From Defluviitaleaceae bacterium (GTDB taxonomy: Bacteria; Bacillota; Clostridia; Lachnospirales; UBA5962): DNA of 64,000 nt. The notes under the pieces are model-generated. The model was not told the DNA's origin and did no database searches. It saw nothing but the letters and a program-made list of their open reading frames with translations. The translations under genes and the position numbers were made by a program. Location: assembly GCA_009779915.1 (NCBI GenBank), contig WRBA01000004.1, positions 1 to 64,000 of the forward strand, read 5' to 3'. Shown here in pieces: positions 46,635-54,782 of this stretch (its first letter is position 1; each line of letters starts with the position of its first letter).

Positions 46635-47141
46635 TTAAAGAATAATACCGAGAAGAATAAGTAAACCGGGTATAAACGTGCTTGCAATGCCGTTAATTAT
46701 TAAGATATGCGGGGTAAACTTATCTACCGCTTTTATGTCCGGCATTATGGCAAAAAAGCTTTGTGCCCACAATACTGCCCACATAAGCCACATATAAACC
46801 ATTTCCCATGGACCATTGTTGATAAAAGTATCCCCTGCAAAAACCAATGATACTACCGAAGCAAAAAAACCATACAAACCAAAAACTTTCCAGCTATCAG
46901 CTTTAATTATAATATGCGTTGCAATAATAAAATAATTTAGCGCAAAAAGCCACATAGCCGCTGAAAAACCAAAAGTTACATGGTCAGTAGCCATTGCCGT
47001 TTGAAAAACAGCATTGACGGCTATAATCACCCCAACCAAAATGTTTGCCGCAGCCTTAGCTTTGTCATCTACTTTCGTTAAATAGCTGACACCGTTTAAG
47101 GTTAAAGCAAAGCCGGCGAATAATAAATTGATACCAAGCAA
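46635..47141 (-). CDS. AmiS/UreI-type membrane channel, candidate nicotinamide or nicotinate transporter
   Basis: A 168-aa protein with six hydrophobic segments, matching the AmiS/UreI family, which passes urea or short amides. The family N-terminus (LLGINLLFAGFAL) starts at a TTG at 47141 preceded by GGGAGGG at the right spacing; an in-frame ATG at 47156 has no ribosome binding site. A perfect palindrome covers the promoter, and the upstream gene encodes a NiaR-type repressor. Nicotinamide is an amide, so a vitamin channel is plausible, but urea or another amide is not excluded. No urease or amidase gene is visible nearby. Confidence 0.78.
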   Translation of the reverse strand: MLGINLLFAGFALTLNGVSYLTKVDDKAKAAANILVGVIIAVNAVFQTAMATDHVTFGFSAAMWLFALNYFIIATHIIIKADSWKVFGLYGFFASVVSLVFAGDTFINNGPWEMVYMWLMWAVLWAQSFFAIMPDIKAVDKFTPHILIINGIASTFIPGLLILLGIIL

Positions 47142-47152
47142 AAAAATCCCTC

Positions 47153-47194
47153 CCATATAATTTACATATGTCTTGACATATGTAAATTATATGG
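47153..47194 (-). promoter_or_regulatory. 42-bp perfect palindrome, candidate NiaR operator
   Basis: Twenty-base arms, with the core ACATATGTC-TT-GACATATGT, around a TT centre. The left arm read on the minus strand includes TATAAT of the channel promoter, so binding would block RNA polymerase. It lies 25 bp after the stop codon of the NiaR-type gene. The central TGTCTTGACA fits what is recalled of NiaR sites, but this was not checked against a matrix. Confidence 0.75.
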
Positions 47195-47215
47195 AAAAAG
47201 TCCTATTTATGTCAA
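47186..47215 (-). promoter_or_regulatory. Sigma-A promoter of the channel gene
   Basis: On the minus strand TTGACA (47215-47210), an 18-bp spacer, then TATAAT (47191-47186). The -10 lies within the palindrome. Confidence 0.7.
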
Positions 47216-47218
47216 TAC

Positions 47219-47737
47219 CTAATTTTGAATCAAAAATCCAGCTGCACTCAAGGCATGGCTGATTTGCTCAAAATGCCCTTTATCCCGGCAAGCAATTGTG
47301 TGTAAATGCACTCCCGATTTCAGTTCTGATAACAACTTAATTTCTGATGATTTTATCCTGTCAATAAAAATATCTACATCATCATAGGTTTTAATGTTAA
47401 GCTGACCTGTAATTTCTCCGTATAAATCATGCTCAATAATTACATCCATAACGATTGCCCCTAAATCAACCATTGTATACAGCTCTTCTTTGGTATTTTC
47501 GGCACTATGGCAGCAAGCAATTTTACCAATATACTGATTTGGCTCCCTAAATTCCGGCATCATATAACCTCTTGCCGTTGCAACGATTTCATGCCCTTGT
47601 GCGCGTAAAAGCGCAATGTCCCCAACTATAACTTGACGGCTTACATTCAATTTTTTAGCCAATGTGGAAGCACTTATGGGTACATTGCTTTGTGTAATTA
47701 CTTCAAGTATTGTGCCTCTTCGCAGAGTTGCGTCCAT
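47219..47737 (-). CDS. niaR: NiaR-type transcriptional repressor (HTH plus 3H domain)
   Basis: A 172-aa regulator. Residues 1-60 are a DeoR/HTH_11-like winged helix (ISASTLAKKLNVSRQVIVGDIALLRAQGHEI). Residues ~75-170 form the 3H domain, with its conserved histidines in ACCHSAENT, IIEHDLYGEI and SGVHLHTIACRD, which bind nickel and nicotinate in Thermotoga NiaR. It senses niacin and represses NAD synthesis and salvage genes. A palindrome lies right after its gene, before the channel gene. GGAGGAG precedes the ATG. Confidence 0.9.
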   Translation of the reverse strand: MDATLRRGTILEVITQSNVPISASTLAKKLNVSRQVIVGDIALLRAQGHEIVATARGYMMPEFREPNQYIGKIACCHSAENTKEELYTMVDLGAIVMDVIIEHDLYGEITGQLNIKTYDDVDIFIDRIKSSEIKLLSELKSGVHLHTIACRDKGHFEQISHALSAAGFLIQN

Positions 47738-47845
47738 GACAAGTCTCCTCCAAAAAATAATGCCGTAAATCTATCTGGTCTTATTATGCTTTGATTTTCA
47801 TATGATTTCAACTCTAAAAGAATTGACACGATGTTTAAAAAACCT

Positions 47846-49408
47846 CTATCTCCCCCATATAAAATCCAGCACCGGGTCGCGGTTGTTAATAACATCATCA
47901 ATAGTGAGTGGAATAAACACATCCGGTCTTATTGCAGCATCAGTGCTGTTTGAGTGCACATTCATCCCCCTTGAAACCATAAATGTCAGCCCACTGTTAG
48001 GCAGGTGACCGGGATTACCGCCGAAAAAAAAGTTTTCAGCTTGTCCTGAAGGCTCACCTGCTATGGTCAAATTTTCCATACGATTCATTAGATGTGAGGT
48101 AACAATAACACTTTGGGAAAGGGAGCCCCCGTCAATTATCACATATAAAGATTCTGCTGCTTCTGCCAAAACAGGAAAATCAGCATCAGAAGGCCAAGTA
48201 GTATGCCCTCCCGGATTTCCTCTTAAATCAATGATAAGTTTATCTATTTTTTCATCAGGCGGTCTATTCCGTAGTTCTTCCCTTAATTTATTCATTACGG
48301 TAATTACCTCTTCGCTTCTGACAAACCTGTGGATACGAACATACATAATACTATCTTCCGGAAAATACTCATATGAAAAAATTTCTCCCCCATGCCTTAA
48401 TGTGCTAAATTCATGGCGTATAAATTGAGTGTCGCGCATGTTAATAGCAGCATCTATAGGTATAGCCTCAATTTGCACATCAACTATCTCACCGTTTTTA
48501 TTCCTAATTGTAAATATTGCTGCACCGGAATCATCTACTGCATTTATATAGCTAAGCAATTGCCGTATTATCAAAAACGACTGCAATCCCAGACCTGATT
48601 GCCTTAATTTATACTCGTTCTCATGAGGCAATACTCTTGCAAGCCTTCTTATAACCTCATCGGTGGGCATACCATCTATAGCTAAAAGCTCACCATACAA
48701 AATGTACTTTATTTCATTAGGTGCGACTTTAAACTCTATTTTAGCATTAATATTGAAGTTTAAACTCGCACTCGGTACACCAATGAAATAGATACCGTCA
48801 TAAAGGAAGAGCAGTTCAACAGGGAAAAAATCTCCTGCCATTGCCAGACCCGGCGAAATATTAGTATGTAAATCATCCAAAACTGCCGCAATTTCAGATA
48901 AACTGTATTTAATTTCAAAGTCATTAAGGTGTGGGATGTTTAAAATCAGCGCATTTACTCTATCAAGAAAAATTTTACGTAAGGCTTCGTTTATTTCCAG
49001 TTCATTATCTGATAAAATCCCATTTTTTGCGGCAGCTCTTTTTAAAAGCACAGAGTAAGCAAAATGTGAATAATCCCTGCTTGCAATACCTTCAATATGA
49101 GAAATATTATCGTAGCCGACTAACAATGGATGGTGCCTAAACGCCATTGTGGCAAAATGTCTAATATCTTCTTCCCATTCCCTGTCACGCCCTTGCGGAA
49201 AATGCAGATTATCTCTGTGTATTGGTTCCCCTGTAAATACTCTTTGGGGAATCGTGGCATAATACTGCTCTTCTTTCACTTCATCTTCTTCATATATATA
49301 AGCATAATCAGCTGCATAATTCTCTGTCTCTGCCGTACATGATATGAGCAAAACTGCAGATATTAAAGCAGCAAAAATCAAAATAGTGATTTTTTTGTAA
49401 ATAGCCAT
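47846..49408 (-). CDS. S41-family peptidase-like lipoprotein
   Basis: A 520-aa secreted protein. The signal peptide ends in VLLISC (lipobox, Cys about 24). The C-terminal half has the tail-specific protease fold: KLIIDLRGNPGGHTTW and DGGSLSQSVIVTSHL, where the Ser after GGSL fits the nucleophile; TIAGEPSGQAENFFFG follows. A PDZ domain is not evident. ATG 49408 is preceded by AAGGGGTGATG; upstream in-frame codons overlap that site. Its substrate is unknown. It lies 108 bp upstream of niaR on the same strand, without shared function evident. Confidence 0.8.
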   Translation of the reverse strand: MAIYKKITILIFAALISAVLLISCTAETENYAADYAYIYEEDEVKEEQYYATIPQRVFTGEPIHRDNLHFPQGRDREWEEDIRHFATMAFRHHPLLVGYDNISHIEGIASRDYSHFAYSVLLKRAAAKNGILSDNELEINEALRKIFLDRVNALILNIPHLNDFEIKYSLSEIAAVLDDLHTNISPGLAMAGDFFPVELLFLYDGIYFIGVPSASLNFNINAKIEFKVAPNEIKYILYGELLAIDGMPTDEVIRRLARVLPHENEYKLRQSGLGLQSFLIIRQLLSYINAVDDSGAAIFTIRNKNGEIVDVQIEAIPIDAAINMRDTQFIRHEFSTLRHGGEIFSYEYFPEDSIMYVRIHRFVRSEEVITVMNKLREELRNRPPDEKIDKLIIDLRGNPGGHTTWPSDADFPVLAEAAESLYVIIDGGSLSQSVIVTSHLMNRMENLTIAGEPSGQAENFFFGGNPGHLPNSGLTFMVSRGMNVHSNSTDAAIRPDVFIPLTIDDVINNRDPVLDFIWGR

Positions 49409-49612
49409 GAACATCACCCCTTAATATTTCCATTAGACCCATACACCTTACACAGAATATCTGCCGGGAAGCCTTAGCACAGCAGAATAGAAAATATGCC
49501 GAAAAGATAGCGTAATAAGGTTGGTGAACAGATCTATTATATAACGAGGCTTTCTTAATTACAAGTACTCCATTGTGCGTTATGTATGTTTTTAATTGTA
49601 AAATATGATTTT

Positions 49613-49674
49613 TTTAGTTGATTCATACAAATGATTATTGGTGTAATAATTTTGTAACAAATATCCATTATAAT
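49613..49674 (+). promoter_or_regulatory. SBP12 promoter with WalR-like box
   Basis: TTTAGTTGATTCATACAAAT (49613-49632), TGTAAT-AATTT-TGTAAC (49642-49658), TATAAT (49669-49674). Same spacing as SBP5, SBP6 and SBP11. The rest of 49409-49762 has no gene. Confidence 0.7.
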
Positions 49675-49762
49675 AAAAATGATGTGTTTCTAGCATCGCA
49701 CTTCCTTGGTACTAATCCTATTAGTACTCCATCAGGGATAGTTTATTCAAGAGGTGATTATA

Positions 49763-51373
49763 GTGAAAATGAAAAGAATTGTAGGTATGGTAATAGCAGG
49801 CACTTTTTTATTCGGCGTTCTCGCCGCTTGTACACCCCAGGCTCAGCCGACTGCTCCTGATCCTGCCGTACCGGCTCAGCCCGCACAGCAAGAGCCTGTA
49901 GCCACTCCCGGTACTGCCGAACCGGAACAGCCCCCCGTACAAGGGTTAGGCAGAGGTGTAATTGTAGCTACTCAAAATGAAACCCCTGCAGTTGCCCCTG
50001 CAAGGCATACTGCTGTAGCCGGCAGCTTTAAAAACATGTTAACCCACAATGGTCTTTTTAGAGTTGACCACGCAACTTTGGAACCTGTTCCCGATTTGGT
50101 GGAAAGCTGGAGACCCCTTAGTGATACTGTGTTTGAATTCACTCTTCGTGAAGGCATAATGTTCCACAACGGCGAAGAAATGACGGCTGAAGATGTTGTT
50201 GCTTCCATTTATTATGTTAGGACTTTCCCTTACGCAGCTGCGTCACACGGCTCTGTTGTAGGTGCTGATGTAGTTGATAGGTATACTTTTACCTTAGATA
50301 CAGGTTCGCCTAACGCAATGCTCTTTTTTGACCTTACTCTTCAAGGCAACTTTATAATGCCTGCAGCTTTAATAAATTCAGGTCATGACTTTACAGTTGA
50401 GCCAGTTGGATCCGGTCCCTTTGTATTTGATGAATGGAGACACGGTGACTTTTTGAACTTCGTAGCTTTTGACAATTATTTTGATACTGAGAGAGCTGCA
50501 AGAGTTGAAAGTATACATTGGAGAATTATACCTGAAGGCTCTTCAAGAACAATTGCTCTTGAAGCCGGGGAAGTTGACTTTATTGTAGAGGTTCCTTTCC
50601 CTGATATTCCCAGGATGGAAGCCAATCCCGATATTAGTGTTGTTATGATTCCAGGTACAGCTCATAATTTCTTGCTTTTGAATAATGACTTGGAAATGTT
50701 TAGCAATGTGTATGTAAGACGTGCTATCCATATGGCACTTGATAAAGAGGCCATGGCACTTGCCGGCTCTGACGGGTTCGCTATCCCTACCTGGGCTAAT
50801 ATGCCGACTGTATTTGCCGGATCGACCCTTGAAGGTACAAGGGACTTTGATCCTGACGGCGCAAGAGCACTCCTTGCCGAGCATAATATCGATCCATCGA
50901 CAATTAGATTTGAAATCTTAGCCAGCAACGAAGAAGGAAGACGCAGAGGCGAAGTTGTTCAGTCTAACCTTGCTGATATCGGCATCGAAGTTACTATCGC
51001 TATGATAGACTTAGCCGGGTGGCTTACAGTAACAGCTTCTGAGAATTATGAGGCAGCTTTTGGCAGCTTTACAGCAAGTAATATACTAACTTTCTTTAGA
51101 AGCACATCTCATATAGCTTCTATTGATGGTCCTAATAGAAGTCGTATGCGAAACGAAGAGCTTACCGCTTTAATCGACCAAGCTATCGCTACAATTGATG
51201 CAAATGAAAGAATTGCCATCCTTGAAGAAGCCTCCAGAATGGCTAATGAACATGTTGGTTTTATTCCTAACCATTTGAGCATGGTTATAAGAGCCTTCAA
51301 TTCCGGTCTTCATGTTCCTGAGACTCATGCAACTGGTGCTCTTAATTTGAATATGGTTTACTGGGTTGAGTAG
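49763..51373 (+). CDS. SBP12: peptide-type ABC substrate-binding lipoprotein
   Basis: A 536-aa SBP_bac_5 protein with lipobox GVLAAC (Cys23). It carries PAVAPARHTAVAGSFKNMLTHNGLFR, LLNNDLEMFSNVYVRRAIHMAL and FGSFTASNILTFFRSTSHI, and ends LNMVYWVE. The start is GTG 49763 or ATG 49769 after AAGAGGTGATTATA; the GTG at 49754 is inside the ribosome binding site. It has its own promoter and terminator. It is separated from SBP11 by the 4-kb NAD-salvage/S41 block on the other strand. Confidence 0.91.
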   Translation: MKMKRIVGMVIAGTFLFGVLAACTPQAQPTAPDPAVPAQPAQQEPVATPGTAEPEQPPVQGLGRGVIVATQNETPAVAPARHTAVAGSFKNMLTHNGLFRVDHATLEPVPDLVESWRPLSDTVFEFTLREGIMFHNGEEMTAEDVVASIYYVRTFPYAAASHGSVVGADVVDRYTFTLDTGSPNAMLFFDLTLQGNFIMPAALINSGHDFTVEPVGSGPFVFDEWRHGDFLNFVAFDNYFDTERAARVESIHWRIIPEGSSRTIALEAGEVDFIVEVPFPDIPRMEANPDISVVMIPGTAHNFLLLNNDLEMFSNVYVRRAIHMALDKEAMALAGSDGFAIPTWANMPTVFAGSTLEGTRDFDPDGARALLAEHNIDPSTIRFEILASNEEGRRRGEVVQSNLADIGIEVTIAMIDLAGWLTVTASENYEAAFGSFTASNILTFFRSTSHIASIDGPNRSRMRNEELTALIDQAIATIDANERIAILEEASRMANEHVGFIPNHLSMVIRAFNSGLHVPETHATGALNLNMVYWVE

Positions 51374-51387
51374 TATTTAACTTTAAC

Positions 51388-51424
51388 AAACAGTCTCCTG
51401 TTTTCAAATGGGGGACTGTTTTTT
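51388..51424 (+). terminator. Terminator after SBP12
   Basis: AAACAGTC-CC pairs with GG-GACTGTTT, ending in a T6 run 15 bases after the stop. Confidence 0.88.
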
Positions 51425-51474
51425 GTAGTTTCCCACTTTATCGATTATGAACAAATTGTAACCTTGGAGGTGAT

Positions 51475-51552
51475 ATGTATACAAAAGACAATCTATTAAT
51501 ATTTACCTTGATACTTAGGATTAGAAGGCTTGGTTTTGTGCTATTTGTATAG
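51475..51552 (+). CDS. Possible 25-residue hydrophobic peptide
   Basis: GGAGGTGAT stands four bases before ATG 51475, which opens a 25-codon frame with LLIFTLILRIRRLGFVLFV. The binding site equals that of the SBP genes, but its close spacing and the short length make the call weak. It could be a small membrane peptide or the remnant of a lost SBP gene start; similar flanking sequence recurs at 51672-51705. Confidence 0.25.
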   Translation: MYTKDNLLIFTLILRIRRLGFVLFV

Positions 51553-51575
51553 TTTTTTTAGTTTACTTCCCACAT

Positions 51576-51648
51576 TTTAGTTGATTCATACGGATAATAA
51601 TTTATTTAATTATTTTGTAATGATTTTGTAATAATTATCCATTATAAT
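51576..51648 (+). promoter_or_regulatory. SBP13 promoter with perfect WalR-like box
   Basis: TTTAGTTGATTCATACGGAT (51576-51595), then TGTAAT-GATTT-TGTAAT (51616-51632) and TATAAT (51643-51648). The upstream element is 11 bp farther than in SBP5, 6, 11 and 12, one helical turn. It drives SBP13 and perhaps dppBCDF. Confidence 0.7.
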
Positions 51649-51790
51649 AATAGTCATTTAAAGCTATAGTGTTCCACTTTACTTATAATGAATAAATTGT
51701 GAATATTTTTTGTACATATTGTGGAGGCTAAACTAGACTGCTTTAACTTATGAAAACCACGTAAGCTAAATAAGCTGTAGGGGCGTTTAT

Positions 51791-51839
51791 TTAACTTCTA
51801 AATGTCTGCACACTGCGTATCGGCACATTTGGAGGTTAA
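51791..51839. repeat. Hairpin in the long SBP13 leader
   Basis: TTAACTTCTAAATGT (51791-51805) pairs with ACATTTGGAGGTTAA (51825-51839) with two G-T pairs. The leader from the predicted start to the ATG is about 285 nt, longer than for other SBPs. The palindrome resembles the one at 61493-61538 before metK. Confidence 0.5.
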
Positions 51840-51939
51840 CTCGTTGTAAAATATATTGTCTACTTAATGTAAAGTAGATCATATAGATTAAGAAAAGGAT
51901 TTCCCTAAAGGGTTTCCTTAAAAAAATAAGAGGTGAATT

Positions 51940-53541
51940 ATGAAGAGGAATAGGATTTTAGGAATGGTTTTAGCAAGCGTTATGCTATTTGGCGTTCTTG
52001 CTGCCTGTACTCCAGCGCAGCCAACACAACCAGCACAGCCTGCGCAAACTGCACCACCAACAGCTCCAACTGAACCAACAACTCCTCCACCTCCCCCGGT
52101 GGACGAAATTGAGCTTGGCAGAGTTATCACGGTTGCTACTCAAAACGAACCTCCTTCAATCGCACCAGCAAGACATAATGCAGTGGCAGGAACGTACATG
52201 AATGTAATGCATTTTAACGGTCTTTTCAGAACTGATTCTTTCACGCTCCTTCCGGTGCCTGATTTGGTAGCAAGCTGGGAAGCTATCAGTGACACCGTGT
52301 TTGAATTTACTATTCACGAAGGTATCTTATTCCACAATGGTGAAATAATGACTGCCGAAGATATTGTTGCATCTTTTGACTATGTTCGTAACTATCCTGA
52401 TGCAAGGGTATCACGTGAGAGTATCGTAGAGTATGAAGCAGTCGGTCCTCTTACTGTAAGAATTAATACTGAAACTCCTAACGCAATGCTTTTTGCAGAC
52501 CTTACACATCAAGGAAATATGATTATGCCTGCTTCTTTGATAGCACAAGGTCATGATTTCAATGTACAGCCAATAGGCTCCGGTCCTTTCGTGTTCGAAG
52601 AGTGGAGAATGGGTGATTCTATCACAAGCTCCGCCCACTTAGAATATTTCGACCGCGACAGAGCGGCAAGAGTTGAAGGCGTTATTTGGAGAACGATTCC
52701 TGAAGCAGCTTCAAGAACAATTGCTCTTGAAACCGGCGAAGTTGACTACAATCAATATGTTGGTTTTGAAGACATTGCAAGACTTCAAGGTACTGACGGC
52801 ATAGAGGTATCTATGGTTACAGGTACATCTCATAATGTTATGTATATTAACCATGAGCTTCCGCAATTTTCTAATATCTATGCAAGACGTGCCATTGACA
52901 TGGCTATAGACAAAGAGGCATTGTCACTTGCAGGCTTTAACGGCTTCTCTATACCTGTTTGGTCTCAAGCTCCGGTAATCTTCGAAGGTTCCACAGATGA
53001 AGGTGCTAACAGATTTGATCCTGAAGGTGCTAGAGCACTCCTTGCTGAGCACGGTATCGACCCTGCTACTCTTGAGTTTACCAACATAGCCAGCAACGAA
53101 GAGAGAAGACGTATGAGTGAAGTTATGCAAGCAAACCTTGCAGATATCGGAATAACTATGCACATCGAAATGAACGACCTTGCAACTACTTTGGATAGAA
53201 CAATCGGCGGCGATTACGAAGCCGGTATGGGTGGCTTTAACTCTGCTACTTTCTTAGGCTACGTAAGGGGTACATTCCATATTAACGGTATCGATGCTTC
53301 TAACAGAAGCCGTGGTGTTCACCAAGAAATGTCTGACCTTATTGACCTTGCACTCGCTACACCTGATCAAGCTCTCAGGATTCCTATGTACACTGAGATT
53401 AACAGAATGGCCAATGAGTTTACTCTCTCTATTCCTACTCATCAAGCTATGGTTGTAAAAGCTTTCAATGCGAACCTTATAGTTCCTGAAACTCCTGCAA
53501 CCGGTGCTCTTGGTCTTAACATGATGTTCTGGAATGACTAA
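51940..53541 (+). CDS. dppA: SBP13: peptide-type ABC substrate-binding lipoprotein of the complete transporter
   Basis: A 533-aa SBP_bac_5 protein with lipobox GVLAAC (Cys23) and a Gln/Pro/Thr-rich linker. It has PSIAPARHNAVAGTYMNVMHFNGLFR and GGFNSATFLGYVRGTFHINGIDASNRSR, shared with SBP2. It directly precedes dppBCDF and is therefore the likely founding receptor of the importer. AAGAGGTGAATT precedes the ATG. A hairpin and an inverted-repeat element lie between it and dppB. Confidence 0.92.
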   Translation: MKRNRILGMVLASVMLFGVLAACTPAQPTQPAQPAQTAPPTAPTEPTTPPPPPVDEIELGRVITVATQNEPPSIAPARHNAVAGTYMNVMHFNGLFRTDSFTLLPVPDLVASWEAISDTVFEFTIHEGILFHNGEIMTAEDIVASFDYVRNYPDARVSRESIVEYEAVGPLTVRINTETPNAMLFADLTHQGNMIMPASLIAQGHDFNVQPIGSGPFVFEEWRMGDSITSSAHLEYFDRDRAARVEGVIWRTIPEAASRTIALETGEVDYNQYVGFEDIARLQGTDGIEVSMVTGTSHNVMYINHELPQFSNIYARRAIDMAIDKEALSLAGFNGFSIPVWSQAPVIFEGSTDEGANRFDPEGARALLAEHGIDPATLEFTNIASNEERRRMSEVMQANLADIGITMHIEMNDLATTLDRTIGGDYEAGMGGFNSATFLGYVRGTFHINGIDASNRSRGVHQEMSDLIDLALATPDQALRIPMYTEINRMANEFTLSIPTHQAMVVKAFNANLIVPETPATGALGLNMMFWND

Positions 53542-53574
53542 TTTAAAGTTATAATTATTGGTTTTTAAGCTTAT

Positions 53575-53604
53575 GCCCGGCTTCTCAGGTATGGGAGGTC
53601 GGGC
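53575..53604 (+). terminator. Hairpin between SBP13 and dppB copy 2
   Basis: GCCCGGCTTC pairs imperfectly with GGGAGGTCGGGC; followed by AATTTA, not a T-run. It mirrors the hairpin after SBP2 and would let only part of transcription pass to dppBCDF. Confidence 0.6.
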
Positions 53605-53642
53605 AATTTAAGAAGATTTAGGAGATTAAAACATCTTTATTT

Positions 53643-53782
53643 CTTTATTAACGGCTGTACAAGCGTTCCGAGAGCTTTTCGAAAAGGATTTATATGTTTG
53701 ATTCTTAATTTTGACATTGAAATTGGTGGTATCTTTTTCGAAAAGCTCGGATTAATAATACGCCGTGCGTAAGTTAATAAAG
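53643..53782. mobile_element. 140-bp nested inverted-repeat element
   Basis: Outer arms CTTTATTAAC (53643-53652) and GTTAATAAAG (53773-53782). Inner arms CCGAG..CTTTTCGAAAAG at 53668-53690 and its near-complement at 53731-53750. No coding content. It may be a small non-autonomous insertion between the hairpin and dppB. Confidence 0.5.
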
Positions 53783-53844
53783 TGCAGCAAATTGGCATTA
53801 CATAATTGCCCTTTAAATGGGCTGTTAGAAAAGGAGGAGGAAAT

Positions 53845-54771
53845 ATGTGGAAATATGTTATTAAAAGGCTAATCGCCCTAATTCCCGTTGTTGCCGGCTG
53901 TACATTCATAGTTTTTATGATTATGCACTTGTCACCGGGTGACCCAGCTACCTTTGCTTTGGGTCAGGATGCAACACCTGAGGCTATTTACGAATGGCGT
54001 GAGATGCACGGTCTTAATGACCCTATACTCATTCAGTATGCTAATTATATTGTAGGCGTTTTTATGGGTGATTTTGGTACTTCTTTCAGAAATAATGTAT
54101 CCATTACTCAGGAGGTTATGCAGCGTTTCCCACACACGTTACAGCTAAGTATGGCTGCTCTGTCGGTTTCTTTGCTTTTAGCCTTCCCTATAGGTATTAT
54201 ATCAGCAGTTAAGCAAAATACTTGGATTGACGGATTATCTATGTTTATTGCACTTATTGGTATTTCTATGCCTGTATTCTGGCTGGGTTTACTTTTGGTT
54301 CTTTTCTTTTCGTTACAATTAGGATGGTTCCCATCCTCTGGGGCAAATCAATGGAATTCCGTTGTACTGCCCGGTATAACTCTTGGTACCGGTATGATGG
54401 CAGCAATGGCTCGTACTACCCGTTCTTCTATGCTTGAGGTTATCAGGCAGGATTATATTAGAACAGCACGCTCAAAAGGGCTCTCCAACGGCAAAGTTAT
54501 CCGCAAGCATGCCATACGTAATGCTCTTATCCCTGTTTTGACAATATTCGGTATTCAGCTTGGTAATCTTCTTACAGGTTCCGTTATAACTGAAACTGTT
54601 TTTGCCTGGCCGGGTATTGGTCGCCTTATGATTCAGGGTATAGCCGCCCGCGACTATCCGATGGTTTTAGGTTGCATGGTTATGTTTGTTCTGTGTTTTG
54701 CTGTTATTAATCTTCTTGTAGACCTTGCATACGCTTTTGTTGATCCGCGTATCAGGGCGCAATACAGATAG
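53845..54771 (+). CDS. dppB: Peptide ABC transporter permease, DppB copy 2
   Basis: A 308-aa permease. It opens with MWKYVIKRLIALIPVVAG, then HLSPGDPATFALGQDATPEAI, and has the coupling motif RTTRSSMLEVIRQDYIRTARSKG. It is very similar to the copy at 29 kb. AAGGAGGAGG selects ATG 53845; earlier in-frame starts lie inside the inverted-repeat flank. It is 11 bp from dppC, in the dppBCDF operon that forms the only complete importer in the window. Confidence 0.94.
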   Translation: MWKYVIKRLIALIPVVAGCTFIVFMIMHLSPGDPATFALGQDATPEAIYEWREMHGLNDPILIQYANYIVGVFMGDFGTSFRNNVSITQEVMQRFPHTLQLSMAALSVSLLLAFPIGIISAVKQNTWIDGLSMFIALIGISMPVFWLGLLLVLFFSLQLGWFPSSGANQWNSVVLPGITLGTGMMAAMARTTRSSMLEVIRQDYIRTARSKGLSNGKVIRKHAIRNALIPVLTIFGIQLGNLLTGSVITETVFAWPGIGRLMIQGIAARDYPMVLGCMVMFVLCFAVINLLVDLAYAFVDPRIRAQYR

Positions 54772-54782
54772 GAGGAACTTTT

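Noticed and set aside
25371-51632. PhoP (phosphate) boxes as the explanation of the TGTAAT repeats
   Set aside because: Geometry is similar, but the half-site matches WalR TGTWAH better than TT[ATC]ACA. Not excluded, only second choice.
25449-53541. SBP array as an assembly duplication artefact
   Set aside because: The copies differ along their whole length, have different linkers and separate terminators, so they are real paralogs.
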